Part shown: positions 20,324 through 33,519 of the stretch, in pieces
Layout: the number at the start of each line of letters is the position of its first letter
Numbering within the stretch: position 1 is the first letter of the stretch
Assembly: GCA_023213395.1 (NCBI GenBank)
Contig: CM041465.1
Span: 108,569,741 to 108,633,740 of the forward strand
Direction: 5' to 3'
Origin: Cycas panzhihuaensis
Lineage: Eukaryota > Cycadophyta
Length of the DNA: 64,000 nt
Notes under the pieces: model-generated
The model's input: only the letters and a program-made list of their open reading frames with translations
Database searches by the model: none
What the model was told of the DNA's origin: nothing
Translations under genes and position numbers: made by a program

Positions 20324-21620
20324 TCAATCCCTCTCATTAAAACTATTATATAGGCTAGTGAATCTTCTAGCTCTTTACTTCTAATCCCTAGGTTTAGGGT
20401 AATATTTTTCCATTAAAATCACAACTCCTCCTTAGAATGAAATTAAAGATGTTAACATCATTGAGAAGATTCCTTTTAAATTAGGTTCCTCTTCTTCTCT
20501 AGATTACATGGGACCTATTCAAGTAACCATATCTCCTTTTCCTATTCTTACTTCTCCAAAAAAAGTATCTAAAGATGATAATCATTCTTGTGAAGAGCTT
20601 TTTATAGTGAAATGAACTAGTTCTAGTATTTCATTTGCAAAAGAATGACACTTTTCATGAGTACTACATCTACTTCTTATTAGAGGTATTTTAGTTTGTC
20701 CTATGGTAACCACTCCTCTACCTAAGCAAATAATTTTACCTTCATACATCATACCTATACCTATAGTTGCCTATTTCCTTTATTCTACTTTCTTTGTCAC
20801 TTGGCACAATAGACATGAAAAGAAGCTCTTCTTGCATAAGCCCCTAGATTTACTATCTAAAGATGAGGTTGCTCTATCCTCTTCTTTACCTAAAATAAGT
20901 CGACCATACCTATGAGGGTCCAAGAAATTAATATGATCTTAATCATTTCTTTTCTTTCTCATGACTCTTCTCAAGATCCCCTATCTCCCTTTGTTTAGGT
21001 AGCCCCCTTTAGTCATGATATTTCACTTGACCAAAATAATTTTAAATAAACTTTTACTTCAACTTAGGAGTTTGTTGATCAACTTATCCTATTCATCCAA
21101 GTTTCTTCCATTATCAAGTTTTTAATTGTCTATATTGTTATTTTATTAAATTAAATAATTCTATCCTTGATGATCTCTTTTACTTGAATCACTTCAAAAA
21201 TGATGAAGTAATCCTTGAACATATGGCTAGATCTACACCTAGTCTTCCATCGTATTATTATAAACTACTTTTTTCATAATTAATATATTTAGACTCACCA
21301 TTAGCAACTCTTTTTCAATCTAAGGAATTAGTTTCATTGGTGGAACCTACCCCTCCTCACTTTGAGGAAGGGAATGTTATGCTTGTAGGAGACACTGTCA
21401 ATATTATTAACTTAGAGTTATGGGATACTCCAAGAATTATTAAAGTTAGGACCAATTGTTCCCCTAAATAGATATCTCAATTCAAGGACCTCTTTCAGGA
21501 ATTCAATTCTATTTTCACTCAAGACTATAGTGATATACATGGTCTTCATCTTGATATAGTCATATATAATATTACTATAATCCCTAGTGCTATGCCTAAG
21601 TATACAAGGGAAAGGACTAT
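20324..21620 (+). pseudogene. Old A protease-RT linker
   Basis: This is mostly decayed. Near its end HFEEGNVMLVGDTVN (21358-21402) and DLFQEFNSIFTQDYSDIHG (21487-21543) align with the E1 linker just before RT. Similarity stops near 21620, before any RT motif. Confidence 0.65.
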
Positions 21621-22698
21621 ATATCCCATTATATCTCCACAATGAGGATAAACTATGATTCCAAAAATTACATTATCTAATGATCTTAAAGTATAAGTAA
21701 TTCCTTTCTTAATCATTTCTTCAATTAAATGCATTTATGAGATTTCATTTTATTGACCATGTAAGGATATTATCCTTTGTTAGACATAGGCATTGGTTGT
21801 TAAAACCTTTTTCCCTACTAATTTCATCTTTTATTCCTTCCTCTTTGCCTTCTTTTTTAAGTTCTAAGATCAAAAGAGAATGTTTTCCCCTATTTTTATC
21901 CTTGATAGTCATCTCCAGGTTAAGATCTAAGTCATCAACTTTAGTTGGTTTATGAGTCTTTTTATTATTTATTTATTTAACCTTTATCTTTTAGTATAGA
22001 GGTTCCTCTTTATTTATATATCACCTATTTTCATTTATCCATAATCCTTAGCTTGCTTCACCAAACTTCCTAGGTGAATGCTCATTCGTTTATCCTCCCT
22101 ATTTATTTGTAGACATTATGATTTAGAGTTTCTTTTTCATTTCCTATAGTTCAATCTTTGAAGAGTTTGGTTGAAATCCTTTTATCTCAGTTTCATTAAA
22201 AGGGAGTAATCCTTATTGTATTAAGGAAAGAAGTTCCATAGTTAGATTATTATGAGGGTTATTTTCTTGTACATATTAAGAAGTTAATGTAAAAATAAAT
22301 GAATAAAAGTAAAAATAAAATAAAACAAAATAAGTAAGAAGAGTTAAAGAAAAATTATGTGTAGAAAAGCATTACTTCATTTCTACCATCCTCTTGTTAT
22401 CTAGGACAAATCATTTAATAGCTTCATCCCTACCTATATTTACTATAGGTTGGGTTTATTTGAATGGGTTAGTTAGGACTTTTAGATCTTATTTTTTGGG
22501 TCTATCATGGCCTCAATTATGATTAAAAGCTACTTGACACCGTTTATTTTCAATTGTTATTCTAGTTATGATCTCATCTTTCTCTTCTTATAGTCAAAAC
22601 CATTTGAATATCTTTTATTACTAGCTCCTCATTGATTAGTTCCCATAAATACCATTCATCGATCACTTTGTCTCCAAGTTTTAGTTCCTTTATTTCCC
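21621..22698. other. AT-rich stretch without recognised gene
   Basis: This is where RT, RNase H and INT of old A would be expected, but none of their motifs is visible. A minus-strand peptide at 21600-21734 (IEEMIKKGITYTLRS) has a weak likeness to one at 25597-25680 (KKLIKDGIDSKTLPQ); its nature is unknown. Confidence 0.4.
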
Positions 22699-23090
22699 AT
22701 GGCATTGAGTATATTCACTAATAGAGGTAGTAGAGGCAACCTAGGACCATCTGCTATCACATGGGTGATATTTGACCAATTAGAGAACCTCCTCATGTTT
22801 GTTGGTTTACTTTTATCAAGGAAAACCAATAATAAAGTCAAATATAATGCTATCATAGGATCCTTGATCGATGTATTGTATTTTTAACATGGTCCTATTC
22901 CCATTTATTCTAACTCTCAAGTTTTTATTCATCAGTTAGCATGTGTGTATCAGATCTATTATCCATAGCTCCTTGCCCTTTATCACTAAGTTTCATTATT
23001 AATGTTTTCATTCTCTTTGGTTACTTTCCAACACATCCCATGAGCCTTTAATGAGATATTTTGGATAACTATCTTGGTTAGTTTCTATCT
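22699..23090 (+). pseudogene. aRNH of old A
   Basis: The frame begins MALSIFTNRGSRGNLGPSA (first Asp replaced by Asn), then KTNNKVKYNAII at the Glu site (Glu replaced by Lys) and YSNSQVFIHQL at the second Asp site (Asn). The tail reads FQHIP followed by ALNE-like residues (AFNEI), which matches the HIP.ALN.EAD tail of the family. It is in the sense orientation of old A, downstream of the lost pol region. Three catalytic residues are gone. Confidence 0.75.
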
Positions 23091-23985
23091 TATGCTAGGG
23101 GCATCACTCTGAAATAAGTATAAACTACCATTTCCTAAAGAGTATAAGCTAAGAGTTCTAAAAATAGAGATATGAGTTTTATAAAGGTGAGATAGTTAAA
23201 CTTATGATAAGATGAAGTGTTAGAATAGATTAAACCACATGGTAATTATGTGCCAAGGAGGACCATGGTATGGGGTAAGTCCCTTAAAGCCTCTTGCCTT
23301 TAGAAGGAGCCAAGTAGGAATCCTATATACTTAAGAAGTTAGTTATTTACCAAGTGAGTTTTCTTTCTTATGTCTTAAACAACTGGATTCTTTCTAAAGA
23401 TATTAAATAGGTATAGATCTTTTAAGTTTCTTTTTTATTGATATATATATGTAGATGATCTCTCTTGAGTATGATATAGATTATATTAGGCTTCCCTTTA
23501 AAGGAAGTTTGTGTAATTCTATCTTCTATTTTCATAAACTTAATACTATTTGATCTCTTTGAAATGATTTCAGGCTTATATGAATAGAATCATTAATCTT
23601 TTCTATCTACTCCATCTTATCCTTTAATAAATCTTTCTTATTTGGTATTCCTTTCATCTTTCCTTTTAGAACCCCTTTTACTTTGAAATAAGTATAAACT
23701 ATCATGTATGTATCAATGAAAAATAAACAAAAAAATTTAAAAATAATAAAAGATATAAACACATTTCTCTTTTGATACTCATATTGAGTATATATTTCCA
23801 TTCTAAATTTTTAAAAAATGGGAAAGTAGAGGGAATGAGTTTAGAGTCAACATCTCATCTATACATTTATCTAAATAATGATCAAAATAATAAATATATA
23901 AATATAATATGAGATACATGGCCATCATAATATACAATCATCATCATATAATCTTTATGAGCTCTATATACATCATCAAAGGTTG
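23091..23985. other. AT-rich unrecognised DNA
   Basis: The 3' end of old A probably lies here. A 24-bp direct repeat containing TGAAATAAGTATAAACT occurs at 23109-23131 and 23681-23704, but the sequences after the two copies differ, so I do not call an LTR. Confidence 0.35.
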
Positions 23986-23989
23986 TAAA

Positions 23990-25300
23990 AATACCTCAAA
24001 TCTCCTGTATTATCTCTATCCCTACCCCTCACTATCTCCCTCTACAAAATATGCTTACCCCTATGATGGGTGATGAGATTCACTTTGCCCTTCTCTTAGC
24101 TCTACCTTCTCATATGAACCTAGTGTGTACCCATGAGTCATCTCCCTCCTAGGAGGCCACTGTATAACCTACTGTATAGTGGTACTCTCTAATAGAGTCA
24201 CCTTTCCAACTTCCTATATAAACTTCATCCTCTTGAGATGATGCCTCTCATCATTAACTACATGAAGCTTAGTCTCTCAAAGCCTCAACTCCATCATCAT
24301 CTCCTAAAACATGTCATAAGCATATATGGCTAGACCAAAGAACTCGATTTGATCTCCTACTAGAGCTTAATCATTAGCATGCCACATTAGAGACTCTATT
24401 AAGGTAGATGTATGAGGAAGTAAGATGTCCAATACCTTATATATCTCTAATAGGGTCAAGGTCCTCTTACCTATTAAATAAGAAAAATTATGGTCAACCT
24501 ATTGTCAAATAAAGAATAGATAACTAATAAAAATATAGTCATCTATTAATAAAGAGCTATGGGTGATCCTTGCCATAATTTTTGGTCCATTATGAATCTG
24601 GGATCTCATATGCCACCTATTCATTCCTACATTTACAATAGTAAGCTCACTTAGTGCCCATGTTGGTCTCATTAATGGATATAGTCGTACATCCAACATA
24701 TGAGGATGGAACTAGAAGAAAATCCTCAATGAACTTGTCTCCTAATCCTAGATAACTGGAGACTCATGCTATCTAATATATATTATTCTCAGTTCATCCT
24801 CATCCCTACCTCATATAATTTAATAACTATAACCTACTAAGTAGGGACTCATATGAAGTATTGAGTCATGTCAATCTAGAAAATGATGATTAAGGCAATC
24901 ACCTTCCTCAATACTAAAATCCTCTCTGCCATCCTCATTACCTCTAGAGAGATCTTATGAGGACTAAACTGATTAGTGAATCCTATCAAGTACTATCTAC
25001 ATGCCTCCTAAGACTCATTATCAATCACCCTCCATAACCTAGCCTCTTACCCATACTAGTTAACCCCAAGGATCCTTCCTATATATTGATGGAGTGATCT
25101 ATATATCACTCATCCCTTATATTCTAAATATATTATCTCAAGGGATCTGATAAATGATGAATTATATAAGATTTTATACTCTATTACTAATAGGGTTAAA
25201 TTACTTAAACTAATCTACATATCCATAAAACCTGCCAATCTATCTTAGATAGGTCACCTATTAATGTCCCTATCTCTAATCCCTCGTTCTCCCTGGTCTC
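23990..25300 (-). pseudogene. Decayed PMD gene (antisense type) on the minus strand
   Basis: Reading the minus strand, short blocks follow in the order found in E1-E3: a RILGV block near 25070 aligned with RILGV of E3, then an RK-x-I-x-L block, then an M-x-W and IR block, and ILICW near 24690 aligned with LLQCWFFDH. Spacing between blocks agrees with the PMD exon, and the many stops are mostly at Trp/Gln positions of the better copies. No promoter or splice site can be assigned. It implies a plus-strand host element; aRNH of old A lies upstream (22.7 kb) instead of downstream, so it may belong to a different element or a reordered one. Confidence 0.6.
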
Positions 25301-28300
25301 TATTCTCTCAAGGGGCTATATCACACAACATAAAAGCAAGTTAGTTTATTTTTTTTTTTAGTTCAAACTTTTTAACATTTTCTCTTTAAAATTATCAACT
25401 AGTGAAAATTGTAATTTTAGTCACCAAAAATATAATCTTCTAGGCAAAAACATGATCTTCTAAATTACTTTAATATGTAAAATCATGCTTTTATTTAGAA
25501 AATTATGTTTTAGAGTCTCCTCACATTTTTCATCCAACATTATAGTTTTTCCCATAAAATCATGAAACAAAAAAAATTATAACTAAGTACTTATTAGATA
25601 TCGAGCACCCCAATGTAAGGTGTCTGAGGTAATGTCTTTGAGTCAATCCCATCCTTAATCAATTTCTTGATCATGATGTATAATTGAGAAATCACTTTGG
25701 AAATCTCTATTTTCTAACTCTCTCCCATAAAAATGAAATTAAAATTTTACCATTCCAATACAAAATAAGGCCTTCCCTTTACCTGTTTGGCTAAAATTTT
25801 TCCTTTTCTTTATTTGATTCCATCTCATAAATGGATCTTAATTCTAGATATCTTATTTTTTATTGACTTTCGTTCAATCTAGATTTTCATCATTTTGTTT
25901 TATCAATAAAGGAATCTTTTACATCTTTAAAAGAAACATTTTTGGATGATGATTTTTGTAATTTTAAATGTAGAAAGCATGACATGTTTCACTACTATTT
26001 ATGACCTCATTTTCAACTAACATGCTCTAAAAATTTATCTATTAAAGATCTTAAACTATGATGGTTATATACTCTAAGAAACTAACTACTAATAAGCTTA
26101 AACTATGCTAGCCTCACACTCTAAAATTTAAATGTTAATGAGCTTAAACTATGATAGTCAACCTTTAAGAAGCCATCTACTAAAGAGTCTAAACTATGAT
26201 AGCCCTTAAGCTCTAAACAATCACTTGTTAATAAGCTCATAAACTAGGATAGTCTATCCCTTATACTTCTACATAAGATATCACCTACGAAGCATGATTA
26301 ATAAGGTTAAACTATGACCACTACCTTTTCAAAGCCCCATCTAGTTAATACAAATCTTAGCGACATCATTAATTAAATGCATTGATGAGATTATGATATA
26401 ATTTAAGATTTGCTTCTATCTAGATTTTTTAACTCTTTTAGATTAGTTAGGTTTGTTTTTTTATTTTTCTATCATATATATAATCATCATTCAACTCCTT
26501 TCTCCATTATTTTAAGGATAACTGTACCCATGATTTCAAGCAGCTACATTTCACCATTCTTCTTCTATCTCAAAGTAGGATTCATAAGTATCAAGGGGGT
26601 CATTATTTCACCAAAATCTAGCCCTTAATAGAATTCTATATATCTTATTGATAGATTTACTTATATATGCATGTATTGTCTTGTTATATAAGATTTTGAT
26701 CTAGTATTTGGTGTGTTATATTATGATTTTAATTGAGTTTATTTTGATTTTGGTGGTATTATATGTAAATATTGGTGATGATGTGATGATTGAATGATAG
26801 TATATGTATGATGATATTTTTCATGTGTTGATGAGTGAGAACTATAGTAATATATCCTTCTTTCTATTTGTTTTGAATTACTTTTCTTCACACTTCATCT
26901 CTTCATGTGTCATTTCTTATTAATTTGGCATGTTTTCATACACTTATGTGTTTTTTTGGGCCTTATTTTCACCTCAGACATCTCTTTTGGGTTATATTTA
27001 TGCTCTTTTATGCCTTCTATCATCCATTCTTCATAATTTTTGAACTAGTTTTACTTTGGTTTCTTATTCCTTGGAAACTTAGCTAAAACGTTAGCCCTTT
27101 GTAAGACTATTAAAGGCTTGTTGAGGTGGAGAGAGGACTATACTTACCCTTTCCACCACTCAATTCATAAATCCTCCTTCCCATTATTCTATAGTGGTCA
27201 AACCTCTCTAAGAGATATTATTTCTTTCTTCTTATTTTGGTGGTGTCTTTTGAATCCCTACTTTTTTCCTTCTTCATCAATCTTTTTTTAAAGGAAGCTT
27301 ATATAGATTTGGATAGAATAAGAAGGCTATGTTGAGGTGCAAATTTGATGTCCTTAATTAGAATTTTATGGTTAATATCACTCATTTTCTTGGTTCTCTT
27401 CTTCCTCTCTTTTAGTTAAAGGAAAAAAAAAACCTTGCATGTTCTTCTCTTTTCCTTTTCTTGAAGAAAACATGGAGAAGATTTAGTGGTTTCATGGTTG
27501 TATGCTATTTAAATGTAAGTAATTTTATTTCATGCACTTATATTTAAGATTTTTGGTATTTGTGTAATCTAGATTTAGGCTTGCATATTAAATCTTTGAA
27601 ATTTTATATCATTAAAATCAGTGATAGCTTATTTTTAATCTTACATATTATATTACATCGTCTATTTTTCTTTTGTAGAAAGTGTTTATAGTTGAAAATA
27701 TCTCAAATTTTATCAACCTCATTCATACAAATAATAAGATCTTAACTTGGAGGACATATCCATTTGGTTTCAATCTATACTATCTGGATATACATATGAG
27801 TTTCCTTTAGAGGTTTTTCTTATTTTCTTTTTATTTAATATTTCAAGTTGTTAAGAAAAGTTTGTGATTAAAGAGATCATAATGAAAGAACCTTCACCTT
27901 TGAAAGATTATCTCTTTGATCTCTCCTTTTCTTTATTTATAAAAATTAAAATAGAAAGAGTTGTGATATTTTATTTTCATTCTTATAGTTCTTTCTTTCC
28001 TTGTAAAGTTTTTTTATGAATGTATGAGTATTTGATTACAATTTTCTTTCCTATCATTAAGTAAACCAAAAATAAAGGGTTAAAAGAAACAAGGGAAAAT
28101 AATATAAATATGAATATTATTAGTACAACTCCTAGATTTAGAACTCCTCTCTTGCTTGTGTAAACTAGTTTATCTTTTATCATAATCAAGTTATATCATG
28201 ATCATATACCCCTCTACTAATTTCATACCATAAGACATAAAAAATAGAGACAGATTCTTTGGAGTTGATTAAAAATAGTACTAGGACCTTTTTAGGTGGT

Positions 28301-28480
28301 CATATCTTTTATTACTTCATCTTCAAAGACATAATAAATGAAACTTATTTGAAAGTATCAACCTAGATAAGAATTCAACCAACTATTTGGTTTTAGGCTT
28401 GCATAACGTTTCTATTTACCTTATGTTATTTTTAGTTGTTGTTCAATATTAATCACCTACCTTTGTGTTTTCTATAATAT
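25301..28480. other. Long AT-rich stretch without recognised coding
   Basis: Apart from a short minus-strand peptide at 25597-25680 there are no alignable motifs. Poly-T and poly-A runs are frequent. The block at 26400-28200 has the texture of an old LTR/leader (long T-rich strand, TATA-like repeats, alternating pyrimidine tracts), but I found neither a paired copy nor end motifs. The short ORFs at 26410-26628 and 27983-28189 are Phe/Ile-rich composition effects. Confidence 0.4.
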
Positions 28481-28509
28481 ATCTAGACTTAAACCATATA
28501 TATCTTCTA

Positions 28510-28760
28510 AGCTATTCTAACTCAAGGGTATGTTACACCTCTTTCTATATAAAGCCTCGAATGGACTTTCTCTAAAGGGTGAGTAGGCAAAAGTATTATA
28601 TATAAAATTTTCTAAATACAAGTAGTTCTCTCAATTAGTAAGATACTCTATAGTATATAGTTTGAGTAAATCCTCTAATACTTTATTTTCTCTATCAATT
28701 TTCCCATTTGTCTTAGGATGGTATTGTGTTTGGATCGAATTAGTTGTAACTAGATTAATG
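28510..28760 (-). pseudogene. Ty3/gypsy integrase fragment
   Basis: On the minus strand the reading gives residues like QMGKLIEKIKYWRIYS, then LLIERTTCI and LLPTHPLEKVHSRLYIERG. This is the end of the DDE core, usually written HPQTDGQTERVNR.LEDMLR followed by SPFEALYGR. The order and spacing fit chromovirus-type integrases. It is an isolated scrap; frames shift within it. Confidence 0.6.
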
Positions 28761-28795
28761 TAATTGAATTGAGAAAGGAGTGATTATAACCAACT

Positions 28796-28978
28796 CTAGC
28801 TACATTTACAAAAGACAAAGCATAAATATAAAAGGGCATTGGAGGAGTGGGGGAATATCACTGCTTTATATAGAATGTAGTTCGCCCACATATTTATACT
28901 TATTACATATTGTTCTAGTGATTGTATGTACTCTTCTGGGTTGCCTCTAGTTGTAAGAGGACTAGAGTAACCTACCAT
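28796..28978 (-). pseudogene. Gag-like fragment
   Basis: A 60-codon open frame contains TRGNPEEYIQSLEQYVIS, resembling the (G)DPEEHI..FE motif at the start of plant Ty3/gypsy Gag cores, and then YKAVIFPHSSNAL, where FP..L.G.A usually follows. It lies next to the integrase scrap on the same strand, in an order that is not that of an intact element. Confidence 0.35.
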
Positions 28979-29750
28979 AATAAAATGATTATGGTTTTCT
29001 GCCTCATGGAATCATTGTAATTGAAATGCATGATTGAATAATATTTAGATATTATTGCCTCTTGTTCCTACTTATGTGTGTTGATAGGTAGAAACACATA
29101 TTGGTTTTGTTGCCATTTAGAACTAGGGATGATTACGAGAGGCCAGACTAAGTAAAAAATTTTGGTCCTCTTTTATGCCACCTAGAGTAGAAGTTGAATC
29201 ATGTTGTCATTGAGAGGAATGTTGGAAAAGAGAAAGAATTTAAACATGGATATACAAATTTATATTTATAATTACACTAAGGAAGTAGGTGAAGAGATGA
29301 CCATCTCCACACTTGACATAGAGAAGAAAGTTGAGAAACAAAGACAAGGAGAAGGAGCAAATTCTAGGCATAACTCTAGTATAGACAAAAGAAAAAAATA
29401 ATCAAAGGTGTGCATTAAAAGAGGATCCCATAAAAGAGGAATCAATGTAAGCAATATATGTTAAATGGAATGGTAAGTAAGATTCTATGAAAGAAGAAAA
29501 TTTATGGAAAGAAGAAGCACTGATGCTAAAAGAAAATTCCATTAAATCAGGAATATATAAAGTAGCCAAACAATCTTGGAATCATCATTTGGTAGAAATT
29601 TGAACTCCAAGACATAATAAATCCTCTTTTTAATCTAGTAATGGTGAGTCTAAGCAGCAGCATAGGAAGCATAACGGGAAGTAATACACAAATCATAGGG
29701 GGATAAAGTAGGGTATTAAGTAGAGGAAATCAAGCAAATACAACCCTATA
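28979..29750. other. Unrecognised DNA before gypsy C gag
   Basis: This may be the leader or degenerate 5' part of the plus-strand gypsy C. The 66-codon frame at 29201-29401 is Lys/Glu-rich and resembles nothing I recognise. No LTR edge was found. Confidence 0.35.
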
Positions 29751-30860
29751 CATTATCATGTAAAGTGATTCAATATTTTCAAGCCTCCAATTCAATGGAT
29801 CCACAGATCCAGATGATGATCTAGCATTATTTAAGAATTTGATCTAAATCAAAAGAATTGTAGATCAAGGAGAAATAAAAGCTTATTTTTTTCAATGTTA
29901 AGAGGACCAGCAATAGTATGGTTTTAGTATGTAGCAATACAATAATTAAATTGGGATTAATTAAAAGAGTAATTTTTTAATAGATTCTAGAAACTGAGAG
30001 ATCTAATAGCTATTCTATAGGTACTGGAGGAGATTCAACAATCTCCTAGGGAAGCTATCAATAACTTTGATGGAAAAATAAGAGTTATCATAAACCAAAT
30101 ATAGTTTGTGATGACAATTAATCCCATGTTGGCAAAGAAATGTTTTATACAATGATTAATACCATAGCTTAGAGACAAAGTAATGCTACATCTAATGAAT
30201 AGTTATGAATAAGTGAAGGAGTTAGTATTAAAGTTTGAAAAATAAATGAACTCAGCCTACTTCTAGATGGTGACGCAATCATCAACATATTTTTTAATAA
30301 CAGGCATTGCAACACAACCTATACAAATGTTACATATAGGTATCACTCTAGAAATTAAGCTTTGAGGAAAGTGGTGGAAGCATTAAAGTAACAATCATTA
30401 GTATTTGTTCCAGTTAACATGTAACAAAATTAGGAGTTAGAGAAGTTATGCACAGAGTTGTCACATTTATGACTTGAAAAATCAAAGGAGAATATTTGGT
30501 GTCCACGACCATATAATCTATAAGTGCACTTAAAAACTGAGCATGGAGGATTAACAAAATGGTGCGATAATTGTTAGAGAAATAATCATAATATATGGCA
30601 ATGTTATTTTAGACTCAAAAACAACAAAGGTGAAGTCCATAATGTATATTTACAAAGAGAGAAATATGAAATATCAAAGTAATACAAAGGAAAAATAAGA
30701 CTAATTCATTGTTTTCTATGTCAAAGATGGAGACATTACATATCAGATTATCTATTAGAAAAGAAAGGAGGACAATTCATTTGGGAAGAATGTGGACTGA
30801 CAAACCATGAATGGGTAAACTATCCAAAGAACAATAAAATTCAAAATGCAAATTTGGTAG
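29751..30860 (+). pseudogene. Gypsy C gag with two zinc knuckles
   Basis: The core shows QFNGSTDPDDDLALFKNLI at about 29790. The first knuckle at 30709-30752 reads CFLCQRWRHYISDY, a C-x2-C-x4-H-x4-C knuckle with its last Cys changed to Tyr. The second reads EECGLTNHEW with its last Cys also changed. This double-knuckle Gag differs from the C-H-H-C type of the E family. Confidence 0.65.
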
Positions 30861-31099
30861 ATGTGGTCCTGAACTAGGAAAAGTTAACATATTTATAAGC
30901 ACATAGTGGTATATCAACATGACCTCCTCCTTAAGATAATTTTCTAGATTCAATAGTGGAAAAATGATGATTATAGGAAGTCATAAAAATCCTTTAGGAT
31001 GCCATGGGGAAAGCACAATAGGAAGAATCATAACAAGAGAGATTTAAAGACCTACATAATAAGAGGAGAACAACACAATCATAAGAAGGTATGAATTAA

Positions 31100-31640
31100 T
31101 GGCAATGATTACAAACTATAAAAGATATACTTACTAAACTAGGAGTATCAATTCCTATATTACTGGTATTGAATGATGGGAAGTAGTGTACTTCCAATAA
31201 TTAGTACTAGAATAAATTACAAAAATAATACTTAGGGTTATAAAGGATATAGGAATAGACCCCAAAGTTCTAATTATGGTCTTTGAAATAACTTTGTATA
31301 AAACTATTATGGATGGGAGCTTATGAGTGAATATATTACCTGAATCTCTATGGATAGCCTTGGGAAGGCCCAATGTGGCTACCTCATATTATTCTATTAG
31401 ATTATCCAATCAATTAAAAATAAGGCCTATGGGAAGATTATTAAATGTTCTAGTAATAGTAGTAGAGTTTACTGCATTATTAGATTTTGCAGTAGTTTGA
31501 ATGCAAGATCAAAGAAAGACTTATCTAGAATTGTTGGGGAGGCCTTAGCAATTGGCTATGAAGGCAATCTAAGATTAGGAAAAGCATACATTAAATCTTC
31601 CAGTAGGAGAAAAGATAATAACTTTTCCCTTATATTTAGA
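31100..31640 (+). pseudogene. Gypsy C protease region
   Basis: Pieces such as LPESLWIALGRP and LLDFAVV followed by RKTYLELLGRP (about 31325-31550) match the C-terminal half of a retroelement protease, where YL.LLGRPW is usual. The active-site loop itself is not clear. About 1 kb of poorly readable linker (31641-32690) follows. Confidence 0.45.
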
Positions 31641-32689
31641 TAAACCTTAGATAGAGAAGATAGAAGATGAAGGTCAAGCTTCTTCCATAAGAGCGACCAC
31701 ATAACCCACAATGAGTCCTTATTTTGAAATGGATTTCTAAATATAACCCATGCTTCCAAATATCCCTTCATCATCTTATATGTTGAATTGGCTTCATAAT
31801 GCTTGGGAGGAAATAAAGTAGCCTTATCCTATCATTTGGAATTTTTTATAACTTCTTCAGAAGAATAGGGAGAAGAAAAAACATAACTAGAGTTATCACA
31901 AATTTAAAAACATATATAAGGAAAATTGTCTTCCACATTCTATGAATTACCTAAGTATGATGGTTGTCTAGAACAAGTGGAAAAACATCTGTAATAATGC
32001 ATTAATACAATAAAGAATAAATGACAACAACAATTTTGGTATCTTATGTTTCCCTATTCTTTGGTAGGCTAAGCTCGATTATGGTATGATGTATATGTAT
32101 AAAATTTTGATTACTGGTAAGAAATAAGCAAGAACATTTTAATTTGGTTTCAAAAACATGAATTTCCTTTGTTCCAGAATGGGGATGATCCCCACTTACA
32201 TGTACAAAATTGTGTTTAGAAGTGGACAACTGAAGGAATTACTGAAAAAAAATGGACTCAATATTGGGGGTTGACTTTTAAGGGAATTTCCATCATCTAG
32301 TATAACTTATATAAAAAATTGAAATTAATAGAATATGATTTAATGGTAGGAAATTTCTACCAGACTTTTACATATTATACCCAAAATGGACACATAAAGG
32401 GAATCTTACAAATATTAAATGAAAAAACTCTAGAAAAGGAAAAATGTTATTTTCATATTGAAGTTGAAAAGGAAGGGAATATTTAGTAAGAAACATAATT
32501 TATTCCTCCAAGTTATTATGCATTAGAATTTAGAGAATGTATAATAGATATTATGTTAATTTATACATTAAGTCTAGATGATAAAATAATAAATAGATAA
32601 AATTTGAAAACAAGGGAAATTAATTTTGGGATAGAAGAACAAGGACAAATGATCATTATAGGAGATTACTAGAATGAGGAAACAATGCA

Positions 32690-33310
32690 ACAAACTACCT
32701 TATTATTTTTAGAGTATAAGGATGTATTTGCCTAGTCTTGTAGGGATTTAAAAGGCATCCCACTCAAATTAGGTGAACATAATATTGGATTGTTAGAGGG
32801 AGATAAACTAATAAGACAATGACCATACCTTATGAACCCAAAATATAAGGAAAAAGTGAAAGTTGATAAACTACTAGAAGTGGATTATATTTTTAGGTTG
32901 AAAACAGTGAATGGATAAGTCTTGTTGTAGTCATCCCTAAGAAAAATGGGAAGACATGAAGTTTACTCATTCACAGATGGCTTTAGCAGGTATAATCAAG
33001 TTCATATTACATTAGAGGATTAATTAAAGATGACTTTTATAACAGAATAGGGCATATATGTATTCAAAGTATTAACATTCAGATTGATTAATGCCCCTAC
33101 TACATTCCAAATAATAATCCTCAATATTTTAAAACAATTAATGGAAAAAATAATTAAGGTATTTCTAGATGATTGTACGTTATTTACTTTACTTAAAGAC
33201 CATCTTGACTACTTGTGTATAATCCTTGAAATATGTTGAGGAAATAAATTATATCTAATCCCTATAAAATATACCTTTATGGTACATTTTGGGACCTTAT
33301 TAGGTCATGC
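32690..33310 (+). pseudogene. Gypsy C reverse transcriptase
   Basis: The lead-in reads LLFLEYKDVFA and DLKGIPLKLGEHNIGLLEG. RT motifs are VIPKKNGK, FTDGFSRYNQVHI, FRLINAPTTFQIII and VFLDDCT, the last being the catalytic xDD box, intact. Stops lie between most motifs. Confidence 0.8.
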
Positions 33311-33519
33311 TGTTACAAAGAATTAACTACTCACAAATCCTAATAAAGTAGTAGTACTTTTAAATTTTTTAGTACCAAAGACATAAAGGCATATTAAAGG
33401 ATTCTTAGGAATGATAGGGTACTATCATAAGTTTATAAAAAATTATACTCAAGTAGTTAATCCTTTAGAAATCTTATTAATGAAGAAAATTGAATGGCAA
33501 TAGAAGTTATAATAACAAC

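Larger units (their letters stand above)
13011..23130 (+). mobile_element. Old A: strongly decayed plus-strand relative of the E family
   Basis: Sequence outside the E1 LTR is AT-rich and codes on the plus strand for gag (two copies because of a later duplication), protease, the PR-RT linker and an aRNH. RT, pol RNase H and INT were not found; the sequence jumps from the linker (about 21600) to unrecognised DNA and then aRNH (22699), so an internal deletion is likely. Its 5' end was split off by the E1 insertion and is outside the window. Confidence 0.7.

Noticed and set aside
23109-23704. Possible 570-bp LTR delimited by a 24-bp repeat
   Set aside because: Only the 24 bp are shared; sequences following the two copies differ and there are no PBS or polypurine signals.
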